A stretch of 39,119 nucleotides of DNA from Saprospiraceae bacterium (GCA_020848965.1 JADLHE010000200.1:1-39119), one strand, 5' to 3'; positions 23,514 to 32,003 are shown, counted from the stretch's first letter. The notes: a model not told the origin generated them from the sequence alone. Numbers and translations: made by a program.

Positions 23514-25922
23514 TCACAACTCCACCATCACCCCCACACTAGGTATCGGCGTCCCCGTCTCCGCGCTCAACGATTTCAGCTTGTACCGCTGCTGCCCCGC
23601 CGGGGCGTCCGGGTTTTCGATGATGCCGCCGCCGATGGGCGTGCCGTTCCCGTCCAGCGGGCGGTCGAGGATGAGGGCGGGGATGCCGACGGCGTTGCCC
23701 GTGATGTTCTCGATGTCCAGGTAAACGTTCAGGCTCCAGCGGTTGAAGAACCAGCGCTTGTCTATGCGGAGGTCAATCGTGCTGCTCAGGTCGCCGCGCT
23801 CGGTGTTCAGGCGGGTGTAGTCGGGCAGGCCACCGCCGCGCACGTCCCAACTGGACACCAAGGCCGAGGCGTCGGAAAAGGGCGTGATGGGCAGTGCCGA
23901 CTGGAATCGCCAATTGACGCCCGCCTCCCAGTTTTTGCCGAGTTTTTTACCGAGGGCAAGGTTCACGATATGGCGGGCATCCCACGAAGAGGCCACGTAC
24001 TCGCCGTTTTTATCCTCAAACTCGCTCTTGCCCAGCGTATAGCTGGCGATGCCGTAAAAACCCTTATACAGCCGCTGTTGGAACAAAAATTCGATGCCGT
24101 AGGTGCGCCCGGCGCTGCGGCTGACAGCCGGTTCGTTTCCGATAATGCCGAAGTCGCCGCCGAGGTTGGCCAGCGTGAGGCTGTCGCGCAGCAGGAAGGG
24201 GTAGTCGGCGTATTTTTTAAAATAACCCTCCACCGAGATTTTGCCGTTCGTCTTCGTGTTCCAAGCGAAGCCCGCCACGGCATGGTCGGCCCGGATGTAC
24301 TGGATATTGTTCTGTTTGTTCACAAAAACGCCGCCCTCTTGGTAGCCGAGGATGGTGTAGGGCGGCAGTTGGAAATAGCGTCCCATGTTGAAATTGAACG
24401 AAAGCTGCTCCGAAAACGAATAGGACGCCGAAAATCGGGGCGAAAACTGCTCTAGCGGGTTGTTCATGTCGTCTGAATAGGAATTGGCGTCCATGCGGGC
24501 ACCCAGAGAGAGCACGAGGCGGTCGTTCAGGTAGTTTCGGCTCACCTGTCCGAACAGCGCGTATTTGTTCATGTCGAACGCGCCGCGGTAGTCCACCGTC
24601 TGCGGCCCGGCACTGGTGAAGATGCGGTTGAAAGTGCGGTTGTTGTACTTCACGAACTCGTAGCCAGCGCCGTAATTCACCTTGAAATCCCCGTAGCGGC
24701 TGGTGTTTTCCACCCGGAACTTGTTCTCGATTTCCTGCGATTTATAGTTTAGCACCAGGTTTTCCTCCGAGCTTTTGTCATTTTTAAAATACTTCACGGC
24801 CTCGTTGTTCAGCATGTTGCGGCTGGCCACCACGGTCCAGTAGCCTTTCGTTCCGTAATGTTTGTAAACCAGGCCGTTCGTGTAGTTCCACTGCGTGTTC
24901 ACGGGCAGTTGGTCGAGGATGAACTGCTGGTCTTCGGTCTCGTTGGCGTCGAGGTTCAGCTCAAAGTCGTCAATGGCACCGAGGCCCACGAAATAGATTT
25001 CGTTTTTCTGGTTGATTTTATGCTTCACCTTGGCCTGAAAGTCGTTGTAGGTGGGCAAAAACGGCAGTTCCAGCGCCTTGAACAGGAACTGCAGATACGA
25101 CCGTCGGGCCGAGAACAGGAAGGTCGTTTTCTCGCCAATCGGCCCATCGAGCGTGAGGCCCGCATCGGAAGCGCCGAGCATCACAGTCGCTCCGATTTTA
25201 TCGCTGCGGCCATCCGGTTGCCGGAAATTGAAGGCGGAACTGAGTGTATTGCCGCGGTTGGCAGGGAAAGCGCCGCTGTAAAAATCCACCTCTCTGATGA
25301 AGTTCACATTGATGAGGCCGACGGGGCCGCCGCTGCTGCCTTGCGTGGCGAAGTGGTTGATATTGGGCACCTCCACGTCGTCGAGGAAAAAGCGGTTTTC
25401 GTTGGGTGCGCCACCGCGGATGATGAGGTCGTTGCGGACGCTAGCGGTCGTCGTGACGCCGGGCAGCGACTGCACCACTTTGGAAATATCGCGGTTGCCG
25501 CCTGGGTTGCGCTGTATCTCCGCCACGCCGAGGGTGCGTAGGCTGAGGGGGCTTTCTTCCGGCTTTTTGAAGGGCGAAGCCTTCACCACAACTTCCTGTA
25601 AATCAGCGCTTTGTTCTTCCAGTTTGAAATTGACGACGGCGGGTTTCGAGTTCGTCACCTGTATTTCGGCTTGCGTCTGGTCCTTGAAGCCGACAAAGCT
25701 GGCCTGCACGTTGTAGAGGCCGGGGGCGAGGCCCGTTATTTCATAATTTCCTAGTTCATCCGTAGAGGCCCCGGCGTCGGTGCCCACGACGATGACGTTG
25801 GCGAAGAGGATGGGTTCGTTGGTCAGTGCGTTGGTGATGGTGCCGCTGATACTGCCCGTTTGAGCGAAAATGGTAAGGGTGGCCAGCAGTGACGCCAGGG
25901 TGGTGAAAAAGGTTTTTTTCAT
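23514..25922 (-). CDS. SusC-like TonB-dependent receptor
   Basis: An 802-residue outer-membrane receptor. A signal peptide (residues 1-20) is followed by a carboxypeptidase-regulatory-like domain (about 23-110: GSISGTITNALTNEPILFANV), a plug domain (about 125-235: ISKVVQSLPGVTTT, DLIIRGGAPNENRFFLDDVEV) and a 22-strand-type barrel to the end. It lacks an STN domain, so it does not signal like the receptor at 5058-7790. No SusD-like partner is adjacent, which suggests transport of a small ligand rather than a glycan, though this is inference. The gene is bracketed by two related palindromic elements (23375-23499 and 26017-26125). Confidence 0.92.
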   Translation of the reverse strand: MKKTFFTTLASLLATLTIFAQTGSISGTITNALTNEPILFANVIVVGTDAGASTDELGNYEITGLAPGLYNVQASFVGFKDQTQAEIQVTNSKPAVVNFKLEEQSADLQEVVVKASPFKKPEESPLSLRTLGVAEIQRNPGGNRDISKVVQSLPGVTTTASVRNDLIIRGGAPNENRFFLDDVEVPNINHFATQGSSGGPVGLINVNFIREVDFYSGAFPANRGNTLSSAFNFRQPDGRSDKIGATVMLGASDAGLTLDGPIGEKTTFLFSARRSYLQFLFKALELPFLPTYNDFQAKVKHKINQKNEIYFVGLGAIDDFELNLDANETEDQQFILDQLPVNTQWNYTNGLVYKHYGTKGYWTVVASRNMLNNEAVKYFKNDKSSEENLVLNYKSQEIENKFRVENTSRYGDFKVNYGAGYEFVKYNNRTFNRIFTSAGPQTVDYRGAFDMNKYALFGQVSRNYLNDRLVLSLGARMDANSYSDDMNNPLEQFSPRFSASYSFSEQLSFNFNMGRYFQLPPYTILGYQEGGVFVNKQNNIQYIRADHAVAGFAWNTKTNGKISVEGYFKKYADYPFLLRDSLTLANLGGDFGIIGNEPAVSRSAGRTYGIEFLFQQRLYKGFYGIASYTLGKSEFEDKNGEYVASSWDARHIVNLALGKKLGKNWEAGVNWRFQSALPITPFSDASALVSSWDVRGGGLPDYTRLNTERGDLSSTIDLRIDKRWFFNRWSLNVYLDIENITGNAVGIPALILDRPLDGNGTPIGGGIIENPDAPAGQQRYKLKSLSAETGTPIPSVGVMVEL

Positions 25923-25947
25923 GATGATTTTAGTGTGAAAAAATCCC

Positions 25948-25972
25948 CCGCCAAGGGCGGTGGCACAGTCGG
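25948..25972 (-). terminator. Leader hairpin with T-run before SusC-like gene
   Basis: On the minus strand CCGCC-CTT-GGCGG is followed by GGGA and six T's, all within the leader between element B and ATG 25922. It could be an attenuator or a terminator for read-through from upstream. Confidence 0.4.
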
Positions 25973-26016
25973 GTGGTTAAATGCTTGAAACGTTTTTTGG
26001 TTCACGGCGAGGCTCG

Positions 26017-26125
26017 CGAGGAGGATGGGACACGGATGTAACTGATTTGACAGATTTTCACTGATAAAAGATGAAAATCTGTGACAATCAGTTTAATCAG
26101 TCAAATCAGTGTCCCATCCTCCTCG
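26017..26125. repeat. Palindromic element B (MITE-like), 109 bp
   Basis: Perfect 17-bp terminal inverted repeats (CGAGGAGGATGGGACAC and complement) bound a largely self-complementary interior made of ATCTGTG/CAGATTTT-like words. Termini and interior style match element A at 23375-23499. It lies 94 bp before the SusC-like start and 6 bp after the GyrI-like stop. Confidence 0.82.
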
Positions 26126-26131
26126 TGGTAA

Positions 26132-26599
26132 TCACCTCCGAATCGGCACCCAAATATCTTCCTCAGACTCCGGGCTGCCCTGTTTGTACCGCTCTCCGAG
26201 CAACTCAAAATGTGGCCTTTCGTCCAACTGGTAGCCCGATTGCGGCAGCCAAACCCCATAGATGTATTGGAAAATGCTGGTGTCCATGCCCCGGTGCGGG
26301 AACACGGCGTACAGCCCGCCCGGCAACTCGAAGCCTTCCATGCCTTCGGGTATATTTTCAAAATCGGTGACTTCCACCAAGGCCCATTTCACGAACTCAT
26401 TTTGCGGAGCAAAACGCTCGAAATGCCCAGTGGGATAGACTTGCAGCGAGTACAAATCGGTGCCGATGGCGTTTTGCACCTCCTGGCGGCGGGGCATGAA
26501 GCTGCCCCAAAGCTGCCCCGTCAAGTTGTTGGCGAGCGACATGGTGAGGTGCTTTCCCACGAGTTTTTTTGCTGAAAGGGTGGTGATGGTTGATTGCAT
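26132..26599 (-). CDS. GyrI-like / AraC effector-binding domain protein
   Basis: A 155-residue stand-alone effector-binding domain of the GyrI-like superfamily (the sensor half of Rob and of AraC-type regulators). The family's closing block HFELLGERY...EDIWVPI is at about residues 130-153, and the GGLYAVFPHRG strand near 94 is also typical. It has no DNA-binding domain, so it probably binds or hydrolyses a small molecule, or modulates a partner. It is the last gene of a three-gene minus-strand group with the membrane protein (12 bp upstream) and an HMA-like protein. A larger GyrI-like protein occurs at 33580-34206. Confidence 0.87.
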   Translation of the reverse strand: MQSTITTLSAKKLVGKHLTMSLANNLTGQLWGSFMPRRQEVQNAIGTDLYSLQVYPTGHFERFAPQNEFVKWALVEVTDFENIPEGMEGFELPGGLYAVFPHRGMDTSIFQYIYGVWLPQSGYQLDERPHFELLGERYKQGSPESEEDIWVPIRR

Positions 26600-26611
26600 A
26601 GGATTGACTTT

Positions 26612-27121
26612 TTAGCTTTGGTGATGGCCGAGCAATTGAAGGTAAAGCAGCGCCAAACCGATGGACACGGCGATGAAGATGCCGACCCTGAAGTAGTTCA
26701 GTTTCTTCCAATTGGCCACTTTCTCCGCTAGGGTAGGGGGCGGAGCGACTTCTCCATTGCCGATTTTTTCAAATTGGATGATATTGGGCGCAAAATAGGC
26801 CAAGGTCCAAACACGCACCGCAAAATGCAGCGAAAACAACAGCAGCAGCCAATTTCGGATGGGCGACAATTGCCAGCAATATGCAATGGAAACCATGAAA
26901 ATGACCTCGTGGACGGAATGGAACACCGTCCAAAACGACTTTAGGCTCGCCCCATTTTTATCGGTCAAATAATGGAAACTACGGGGCGGGTCGGCGACCC
27001 ATTTCGGAACGAGCACCAAGGTTTCAAAGATTTGGGCACCATTCATCATGAAATAAATGAGCAAGTTGGCCAATACCCAAGACTCCGCCCTTGAGAGGTA
27101 CGAAAAGTCAATGTTTTCCAT
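26612..27121 (-). CDS. Four-helix membrane protein, unknown (DUF1772-like plan)
   Basis: A 169-residue inner-membrane protein with four predicted helices: about residues 15-38, 63-83, 88-108 and 143-164. The opening NGAQIFETLVLVPKW and the SFWTVFHSVHEV segment recall DUF1772/anthrone-oxygenase-like membrane proteins, but I cannot confirm this assignment. It lies between an HMA-like gene (27 bp upstream) and a GyrI-like gene (12 bp downstream) on the same strand, so the three are probably one operon. The group is divergent from a MarR regulator gene, a likely controller. Confidence 0.7.
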   Translation of the reverse strand: MENIDFSYLSRAESWVLANLLIYFMMNGAQIFETLVLVPKWVADPPRSFHYLTDKNGASLKSFWTVFHSVHEVIFMVSIAYCWQLSPIRNWLLLLFSLHFAVRVWTLAYFAPNIIQFEKIGNGEVAPPPTLAEKVANWKKLNYFRVGIFIAVSIGLALLYLQLLGHHQS

Positions 27122-27148
27122 TCAATCAGTTTTACATTGGAACCAAGC

Positions 27149-27367
27149 CTAATCCGCCAATTCCTCGATGCGCAAGCCCCAATCACTCACGATTTTCACC
27201 AAAGTGTTGCTTTCCAACTGGTCGCCCTGCACCCGCAGCACCCGGTCGCAGTCCTCAAGGTCAATGGTGCATCGCTCGACGCCGGGCACCGAGGCTAATG
27301 CCATGCAGAGTGCCTTGGCTTCCATTCGGTCGTGGATGTTTGATTTGAAAACAAGCACTTGTGCCAT
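27149..27367 (-). CDS. Small HMA-like ferredoxin-fold protein lacking the metal-binding Cys pair
   Basis: A 72-residue protein with the beta-alpha-beta-beta-alpha-beta order of heavy-metal-associated domains: VLVFKSNI, then a helix with ALCMALASVPGVERCTIDLEDCDRVL, then LVKIVSDWGLRIEEL. The usual CxxC metal loop at the start of helix 1 is replaced by HDRMEAKA, so copper carriage is doubtful. ATG 27367 gives the domain alone; ATG 27400 would add 11 residues and lies 20 bp after a -7 box, so either start is possible. It heads a probable operon with a membrane protein and a GyrI-like protein and is divergent from a MarR gene. Confidence 0.7.
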   Translation of the reverse strand: MAQVLVFKSNIHDRMEAKALCMALASVPGVERCTIDLEDCDRVLRVQGDQLESNTLVKIVSDWGLRIEELAD

Positions 27368-27420
27368 GTCGAAGCTGGTTGTCGTTTGTTCAAAAAACAT
27401 CGGATTAGAATTATTTAAGG

Positions 27421-27428
27421 CAAATGTA
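27421..27428 (-). promoter_or_regulatory. -7 box TACATTTG for the HMA-like operon
   Basis: TACATTTG on the minus strand fits TAnnTTTG and lies 20 bp before ATG 27400. With the MarR promoter box at 27472-27479 it makes a compact divergent promoter pair. Confidence 0.55.
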
Positions 27429-27471
27429 AAACGAAAACGAAATAATAAACAAGAATTCGATGCAATTTTTT

Positions 27472-27479
27472 TAATTTTG
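27472..27479 (+). promoter_or_regulatory. -7 box TAATTTTG for MarR gene
   Basis: TAATTTTG fits TAnnTTTG; ATG 27560 follows 80 bp later. The 43 bp between the two divergent boxes would be the natural site for MarR binding, though no clear operator palindrome was seen. Confidence 0.5.
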
Positions 27480-27559
27480 CTGCGAAATCGTTGTAAAATG
27501 GTAGGAAGTCTGCCAACTACATAGATGACGAATGACACCCTTCAATTACTTTAAACCGC

Positions 27560-28222
27560 ATGAATAAAACCGTAGAATTGGTCAACGAATGGGCGGGCTA
27601 CGAGGAGAGCCACCCAGATGCGAGCCTCGAAGAGTTCTGCCGCTACTACCTAACCGCCCAACGCTCGAAGCGGGAGCTGCCCCCTATTTTCCAAGGAAAG
27701 GCCGTTCCGCCCACGCCCGGCTCCTTTTTGATGAAGCTCATGGGCTATATCGGCAAGGTGTTCGAGACCTACGCCCGCAGTGCCTTCGCAGCGATTCAAG
27801 ACATCAAACAGCCCGAGGATTTTTACTTCTTAAATTATATAAAATACAATGACGGCTGCCGCAAAACGGACGTCATCAACAATTTCCTCATGGGCCTCTC
27901 CACGGGCATTGACGTACTCAATCGTCTGATTGCCAACGGCTTAATTGAGGAGCGCCCCGACCCCGACGACAAACGTGCCCGCTTGGTCAACCTCACGGCA
28001 AAAGGCGTGGAGGTGCTGAATGAATGCTATCGACAGTCGCAGTTGGTATCCAGCATCGTTTTCCATGAAATGAGCGAGGACGATATCCAACTCGTCATCC
28101 AACTGCTGCGGGGCGTGGAGGCCAAGCACTCGCCGCTGATTTTCGAGCTGCGGGACAAGCCGATTGAGGAAGTGTACCAGCGGGTGGTGGGAGACGGTGG
28201 ACGGCCAACGGTTGACGGTTGA
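27560..28222 (+). CDS. MarR family transcriptional regulator
   Basis: A 220-residue regulator. An N-terminal helical part (residues 1-75) precedes the MarR winged helix: recognition helix region TDVINNFLMGLSTGIDVLNRLIANGLIEE at about 102-130 and wing DPDDKRARLVNLTAKG at about 133-148. It is longer than typical MarR proteins (about 150) at the N-terminus. It is divergently transcribed from the HMA-like/membrane/GyrI-like group, suggesting it controls that operon and itself, perhaps in response to a small molecule. Its last ten residues (about GDGGRPTVDG) are encoded by GGTTGAC heptamers that also supply the TGA stop. Confidence 0.88.
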   Translation: MNKTVELVNEWAGYEESHPDASLEEFCRYYLTAQRSKRELPPIFQGKAVPPTPGSFLMKLMGYIGKVFETYARSAFAAIQDIKQPEDFYFLNYIKYNDGCRKTDVINNFLMGLSTGIDVLNRLIANGLIEERPDPDDKRARLVNLTAKGVEVLNECYRQSQLVSSIVFHEMSEDDIQLVIQLLRGVEAKHSPLIFELRDKPIEEVYQRVVGDGGRPTVDG

Positions 28223-28230
28223 CGGTGGGG
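28195..28230 (+). repeat. GGTTGAC heptamers at MarR gene end
   Basis: GGTGGAC, GGCCAAC, GGTTGAC, GGTTGAC and GGTGGGG run through the last codons and stop of the MarR gene. Confidence 0.75.
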
Positions 28231-28283
28231 TGAAAAAAACTGGCGACCCATTGGCCGCCAGCCCACAGTCGGGTGATTTCAGT

Positions 28284-28781
28284 TTACAGATTTTGCTCAT
28301 CCGCACTCGGCCCATAGCTGCCCGGTATCGGGATGTTCAGCAGGCGCAGATAAACGCCCAACTGCGCCCGGTGGTGGATGATTTGGCTGATGGCCATGCG
28401 CACCACGCCCCAGCGGTCGGCGTCCCAGAGAATCAATTCACCGTTGCGGAGCGTCCAACGCTCGCCCAACTTCGCAGTATTTTCCTCGATGAGTTGAGTC
28501 TTGGCATCCAAAAGGCTTGCCTCATAAATGGCCAGAATCTCTTCTGCACCGCTTACTTTTTTGGGTTCCCAGGTACTATTGGCGAAGTCAATTTCGTCCA
28601 CGTTGAAGGCCATTGAAATCCAAGTGGGCAGCTCAGCGATGTGTGTGGCAAGCGGGCCCATTTTCATGCTTTTCTCGTGGGGTGCCCAATCGAGTTTGTC
28701 AGCGGGGATGAGTGCCAACATTTTGCGGGCGGTAGTGGCTTCTTCTTCTAACTCCCTGAGGAACAATGAGATAATTGTCAT
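28284..28781 (-). CDS. DinB family protein (metal-dependent four-helix bundle)
   Basis: A 165-residue protein of the DinB/YfiT fold. The helical bundle and the metal-ligand histidines are in expected places: LATHIAELPTWI near residue 44-55 and ISQIIHHRAQLGVYLRLLNI near 131-150. Members are putative thiol- or metal-dependent transferases or lyases; the substrate here is unknown. It is a single gene under a probable promoter (CATCTTTG, minus strand 28811-28818) with a CACTGACA-N6-TGTCAGTG operator exactly 8 bp further upstream. The same operator and spacing precede the GyrI-like gene at 33580. Confidence 0.9.
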   Translation of the reverse strand: MTIISLFLRELEEEATTARKMLALIPADKLDWAPHEKSMKMGPLATHIAELPTWISMAFNVDEIDFANSTWEPKKVSGAEEILAIYEASLLDAKTQLIEENTAKLGERWTLRNGELILWDADRWGVVRMAISQIIHHRAQLGVYLRLLNIPIPGSYGPSADEQNL

Positions 28782-28810
28782 AATGATTTAAGTTTTGATG
28801 AATAATGGGG

Positions 28811-28848
28811 CAAAGATGAGGGCGGGCACTGACAGCTGTATGTCAGTG
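28811..28848 (-). promoter_or_regulatory. Operator CACTGACA-N6-TGTCAGTG plus -7 box for dinB-like gene
   Basis: A perfect 8-6-8 inverted repeat spans 28827-28848. On the minus strand it ends 8 bp before CATCTTTG (28811-28818), a one-mismatch TAnnTTTG box, so it covers the -33 region. The same arrangement occurs at 33472-33509. Confidence 0.7.
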
Positions 28849-28895
28849 GCGAAAACGGGTTTTGAGTTTTTTTGAAAATAAAAAAATGCGGAAAA

Positions 28896-29522
28896 CTACT
28901 TGAACGGTAAGAAGCCAATCCCCAATTGAATGAAAGAAAAGACCTGAGGATTATCTCTCATATTCCTCGAAAAAATATTATAAGCCTTGTACCTTGTGGA
29001 AGCAAAAAATGAAATTCTGGGCATAGGCGAGTAGGTAAGCCCAGCTTCGCTATAAATCCCCCATGTTTTAGAGTTCAGGTCTATAACCGTTCCTTGGCCT
29101 GTAAAACCACCTTCGAAATCGCCACTATAATTGAAAAGCGTAAAATGGGTGCCCCATTCCAAGTAGCCCTTGATTTTGGTCATGCCCAAGATGGAGAACC
29201 GGAAACGCAAGCCTGAGGTGAACACCAATTCCTTCATCCGGCCCGTGCCATAAAAGCAGTCGGCGCAGCCCTGTTCCTTGTCTTTGATATTGTTCTTGCC
29301 ATAGCCGATGCTGTTCGTCCATGACCATCTGTGGAAGTGGCGGTTGTAGAACATCCGGTAGAAGCCCTTGGGGGCTTTGGGGCCATTCAGCGTTTGTTTG
29401 TTCCGTTCTAGGGCAAAAGGCGCTACGCCGATTTCATGCTTGAAAACAGGGTTTTGCTGCGCAAGGAGGTGAAGGCTGTTTACGATGAAGAAGATAAGTA
29501 AGAGGGTTTTGCGGTGGTGCAT
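28896..29522 (-). CDS. Putative outer-membrane beta-barrel protein
   Basis: A 208-residue exported protein of unknown function. A signal peptide ends near LLAQQ (residues 19-23). The rest shows alternating polar/hydrophobic strands with many aromatic residues (FYRMFYNRHFHRWSWTNSIGYG, LVFTSGLRFRFSILG, ISFFASTRYKAYNIF) and ends in an aromatic-rich strand (FIQLGIGFLPFK), typical of small eight-strand outer-membrane barrels. No family could be named. It stands between the DinB gene and a TMEM175-family gene on the same strand, without an obvious functional link. Confidence 0.7.
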   Translation of the reverse strand: MHHRKTLLLIFFIVNSLHLLAQQNPVFKHEIGVAPFALERNKQTLNGPKAPKGFYRMFYNRHFHRWSWTNSIGYGKNNIKDKEQGCADCFYGTGRMKELVFTSGLRFRFSILGMTKIKGYLEWGTHFTLFNYSGDFEGGFTGQGTVIDLNSKTWGIYSEAGLTYSPMPRISFFASTRYKAYNIFSRNMRDNPQVFSFIQLGIGFLPFK

Positions 29523-29582
29523 ATCAAAAGGTGCTTTTGAGCTAAACGTCCGTCGTGTTTAAATCATCGGATAGACCAAATT

Positions 29583-30185
29583 TTAACTTTCTTTTCCCAA
29601 CGCCTTCTCAATCCCCCTGTCCGGCACGACCCAAACCACGGCCACCGCAGCAAACAAGAACAAGGAAATGCCCGGTTGCCAAAACGCAATCGGAATGGCA
29701 GCGAGGTAGGCAATTTGCGAAGCGATGCCCTTGATTCTTACCTTTTCCATGGCGGCCATCAGTTTTTCGTCGTGCTTTTGGCTCCTTGCGATCACCTGTT
29801 GCAAGGCAAAAAACGCCATGCCAGCAAGCGCCAGCATGATGGCATAGACCACCACAGTGTTCGTCTCAAAATGGTTCTCGCCCATCCAAGCAGTGGCCAT
29901 CGGTACCAGCGACAGGAAGAACAACAGCAGCATGTTTGTCCAGATAATGCCGGAATTCACCTGCCGGACGGTATGCAGCAGGTGGTGGTGGTTGCCCCAA
30001 TAAATGCCGACATAGACAAAACTCAGCAGGTAGCTGAAAAAGACGGGCCACAGTTTCAGCAGTTCCCCCCAGTCCGGGCTGTGCGGCACCTTGATTTCCA
30101 GCACCATGATGGTGATAATGATGGCGAGCACGCCGTCGCTGAAGGCTTCGAGTCGGTTCTTTTCCATGTGGTTTGTTTTGGGCAA
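29583..30185 (-). CDS. TMEM175/DUF1211 family membrane protein (putative K+ channel)
   Basis: A 200-residue membrane protein with six predicted helices. The family signature RLEAFSDGVLAIIITIMVLE at residues 11-30 includes the FSDG motif that lines the pore in bacterial TMEM175 potassium channels. A second conserved block, YVGIYWGNHHHLLH, is near 58-71. Bacterial members form tetrameric potassium-leak channels in the inner membrane, so a role in ion balance is likely but unproven here. Met7 (start 30167) would also keep the whole domain. Its neighbours are unrelated. Confidence 0.9.
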   Translation of the reverse strand: MPKTNHMEKNRLEAFSDGVLAIIITIMVLEIKVPHSPDWGELLKLWPVFFSYLLSFVYVGIYWGNHHHLLHTVRQVNSGIIWTNMLLLFFLSLVPMATAWMGENHFETNTVVVYAIMLALAGMAFFALQQVIARSQKHDEKLMAAMEKVRIKGIASQIAYLAAIPIAFWQPGISLFLFAAVAVVWVVPDRGIEKALGKES

Positions 30186-30208
30186 ATAAAAGGGTTTTTG
30201 TGGATTTG

Positions 30209-31252
30209 TTAGTCGTCAACCTCGTTAATCCACCTAAGCTCTACTTCCATTTTTACCAGCTTGGCTTTATCCAACCAGATTCCGGTTGGGAAATATTTGG
30301 TGTCCCATTCCAGCTTGAATTCTCCGTTAAAAAAGCTGGAGTCAAGGTATTCTCTGAGTATTACGTTTTTGCCATTGATGCTGCCTTCTAGCTTGATTTT
30401 CTTCTTATATTTTTCATAGAAATAATACCCCTGCAACTTCGATGGGTCATCCTTGTCAGGCTCCAAAGCCATTCGTATTCGATATTTGTCATCTAATTTT
30501 CCTGTCAAAAACCAGGTTTTGGTTACGACCTCTGGTTTTGGCTCACCCAGCAAAATATAGCGACCATAGCCGTTCAGGTAAGGTGAAACAGCCCGCAATG
30601 AAAAGGATTTATGCAGCACAGGGTTGCAGTTTTGTAGGACATGAGGATAACAGTCATTCGTGATTAAGACAAGGCTATCATTCCTGATATAAAACTGCTC
30701 GAAAGTAAAGCAACTATTGTAGCATTCGCCTTCCAATTGCCGTTCGCCCGTTTCACATTCATGCGCATCCTTTACTTGCTCGAAGCAGGCCGAGAGCCAA
30801 TTTTCGTCCAAAAAATCAAAATAGCCATTGATTGAAAACAAAGAAGGGATATCTATTTGGTTGCCAGATTGAATGTCAAAGAGGAGTGTTTCTGTCCCTT
30901 GGGTATCATACGCCCCTGTGTAGCTGAATTCAAAGTTGAGTTTTAGGTATCGGTTGTTTTGGTATTTTCCAATTAGCTCAATCCCGTCCCAACCTTGAAA
31001 CTGGTCATTTCCTTCGGGGCCTGTTACTTGCTCAAGGATGACCTTTCGAATACCCTGCTTGGTGAAAGTAGTATCAAAATAACTGCGTTGTAAATACTGG
31101 TTAATACGGGTCGCTACTTCTGGTCTTGAATCACTGGTGATGATTGGGAATGACACCTCCTTTGTGACTGGAACAACCTCAATTTGCAATACCTGAGCAT
31201 GGGCATCTTTTAGGAAACTAAGTATAAAACAGCAGAATAAAAGTCTTATCAT
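30209..31252 (-). CDS. Exported protein of unknown function
   Basis: A 347-residue protein starting with a signal peptide (MIRLLFCCFILSFL..., cleavage after AHA). ATG 31252 was chosen over 31288 because it begins this signal. The body shows no family I recognise. The stretch TGAYDTQGTETLLFDIQSGNQIDIPSLFS resembles the DUF3298-type segment of RsiV-like proteins. Near the C-terminus, LQGYYFYEKYKKKIKLEGSI and LREY...FNGEFKLEWD look like a small beta-sandwich repeat. It is probably periplasmic or surface-attached. It begins 28 bp after the WYL regulator stop on the same strand, so the two may be co-transcribed. Confidence 0.65.
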   Translation of the reverse strand: MIRLLFCCFILSFLKDAHAQVLQIEVVPVTKEVSFPIITSDSRPEVATRINQYLQRSYFDTTFTKQGIRKVILEQVTGPEGNDQFQGWDGIELIGKYQNNRYLKLNFEFSYTGAYDTQGTETLLFDIQSGNQIDIPSLFSINGYFDFLDENWLSACFEQVKDAHECETGERQLEGECYNSCFTFEQFYIRNDSLVLITNDCYPHVLQNCNPVLHKSFSLRAVSPYLNGYGRYILLGEPKPEVVTKTWFLTGKLDDKYRIRMALEPDKDDPSKLQGYYFYEKYKKKIKLEGSINGKNVILREYLDSSFFNGEFKLEWDTKYFPTGIWLDKAKLVKMEVELRWINEVDD

Positions 31253-31280
31253 GGATGGTTTTTTGGCGCAAATTAATCCT

Positions 31281-32003
31281 TTATCCATTGCCCCGCCGCA
31301 ACTGCCGCTCCACCACCTCCAAATCCTTCAAATAATCATTCAGGGCGATATGCTCTTGGATGTGGAACGGCTCCAGCGTCAGTTTCAGCGACCGTATTCG
31401 GCTCGTACGGAAGTCCCGGTACTCCTTGCGCAGGTGGCACCAGGCGATGAGGTGCCAATTGAGCGAGTAGAAGGTCAGGCCGATGGGTTCCACCTCACGG
31501 GCGCTGCTTTCGTCATTGATATTGGTGTATTCGATGCGGAGAATGCGCTGGTCAATGATGGCCTTTTGGATGGTCGTCAGGTAGTCGGTTGAGGGCAGCA
31601 GGTGGGCATAGTCGTCGGGGATGTAGTGGGCGACCTGCGCCTGTATCTGCTCCAAATTCCGGCGCTGCGTATTGCCCAACACCTGTTTTATCTTCGAAAT
31701 GGCCGTGCCGTAATGCTGCTGGATGCTCCTGTCGGCGAAGCGCACCACCAGCGGCTCGATGAGCGCCAGCGCATTGGCCTCCTCCGCCGTCAGCGACACG
31801 GGCGGCAGGAAGTACCCGCCCACGATATGGTAGCCCCTCCCCGCCTCGAAGCCCACGGGCACGCCAATTTCGTTCATCGCCCGCAGGTCACGATAGACCG
31901 TGCGGACGCTCATCCCAAAATGCTCGGCCAATTGCTCGGCAGTCTGGTATTTCTTGTTTTGCAAATGGGCGACGATGCCCATGAGGCGGTCGGTGCGGTT
32001 CAT
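31281..32003 (-). CDS. YafY-type HTH/WYL domain transcriptional regulator
   Basis: A 240-residue regulator with an N-terminal HTH_11 winged helix (residues 1-60: RLMGIVAHLQ, TAEQLAEHFGMSVRTVYRDLRAM) and a C-terminal WYL-type ligand-binding domain (about 140-235, with GLTFYSLNWHLIAWCHLRKEYRDFRTSRI containing the WxLxAWC and FRxxRI elements). Such regulators often control small enzymes such as DinB, GyrI-like and glyoxalase proteins. Two identical CACTGACA-N6-TGTCAGTG operators lie 3.2 kb and 1.5 kb away, upstream of a DinB and a GyrI-like gene, so it is the best candidate for the factor that binds them. That link is inferred from position and family. Confidence 0.9.
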   Translation of the reverse strand: MNRTDRLMGIVAHLQNKKYQTAEQLAEHFGMSVRTVYRDLRAMNEIGVPVGFEAGRGYHIVGGYFLPPVSLTAEEANALALIEPLVVRFADRSIQQHYGTAISKIKQVLGNTQRRNLEQIQAQVAHYIPDDYAHLLPSTDYLTTIQKAIIDQRILRIEYTNINDESSAREVEPIGLTFYSLNWHLIAWCHLRKEYRDFRTSRIRSLKLTLEPFHIQEHIALNDYLKDLEVVERQLRRGNG

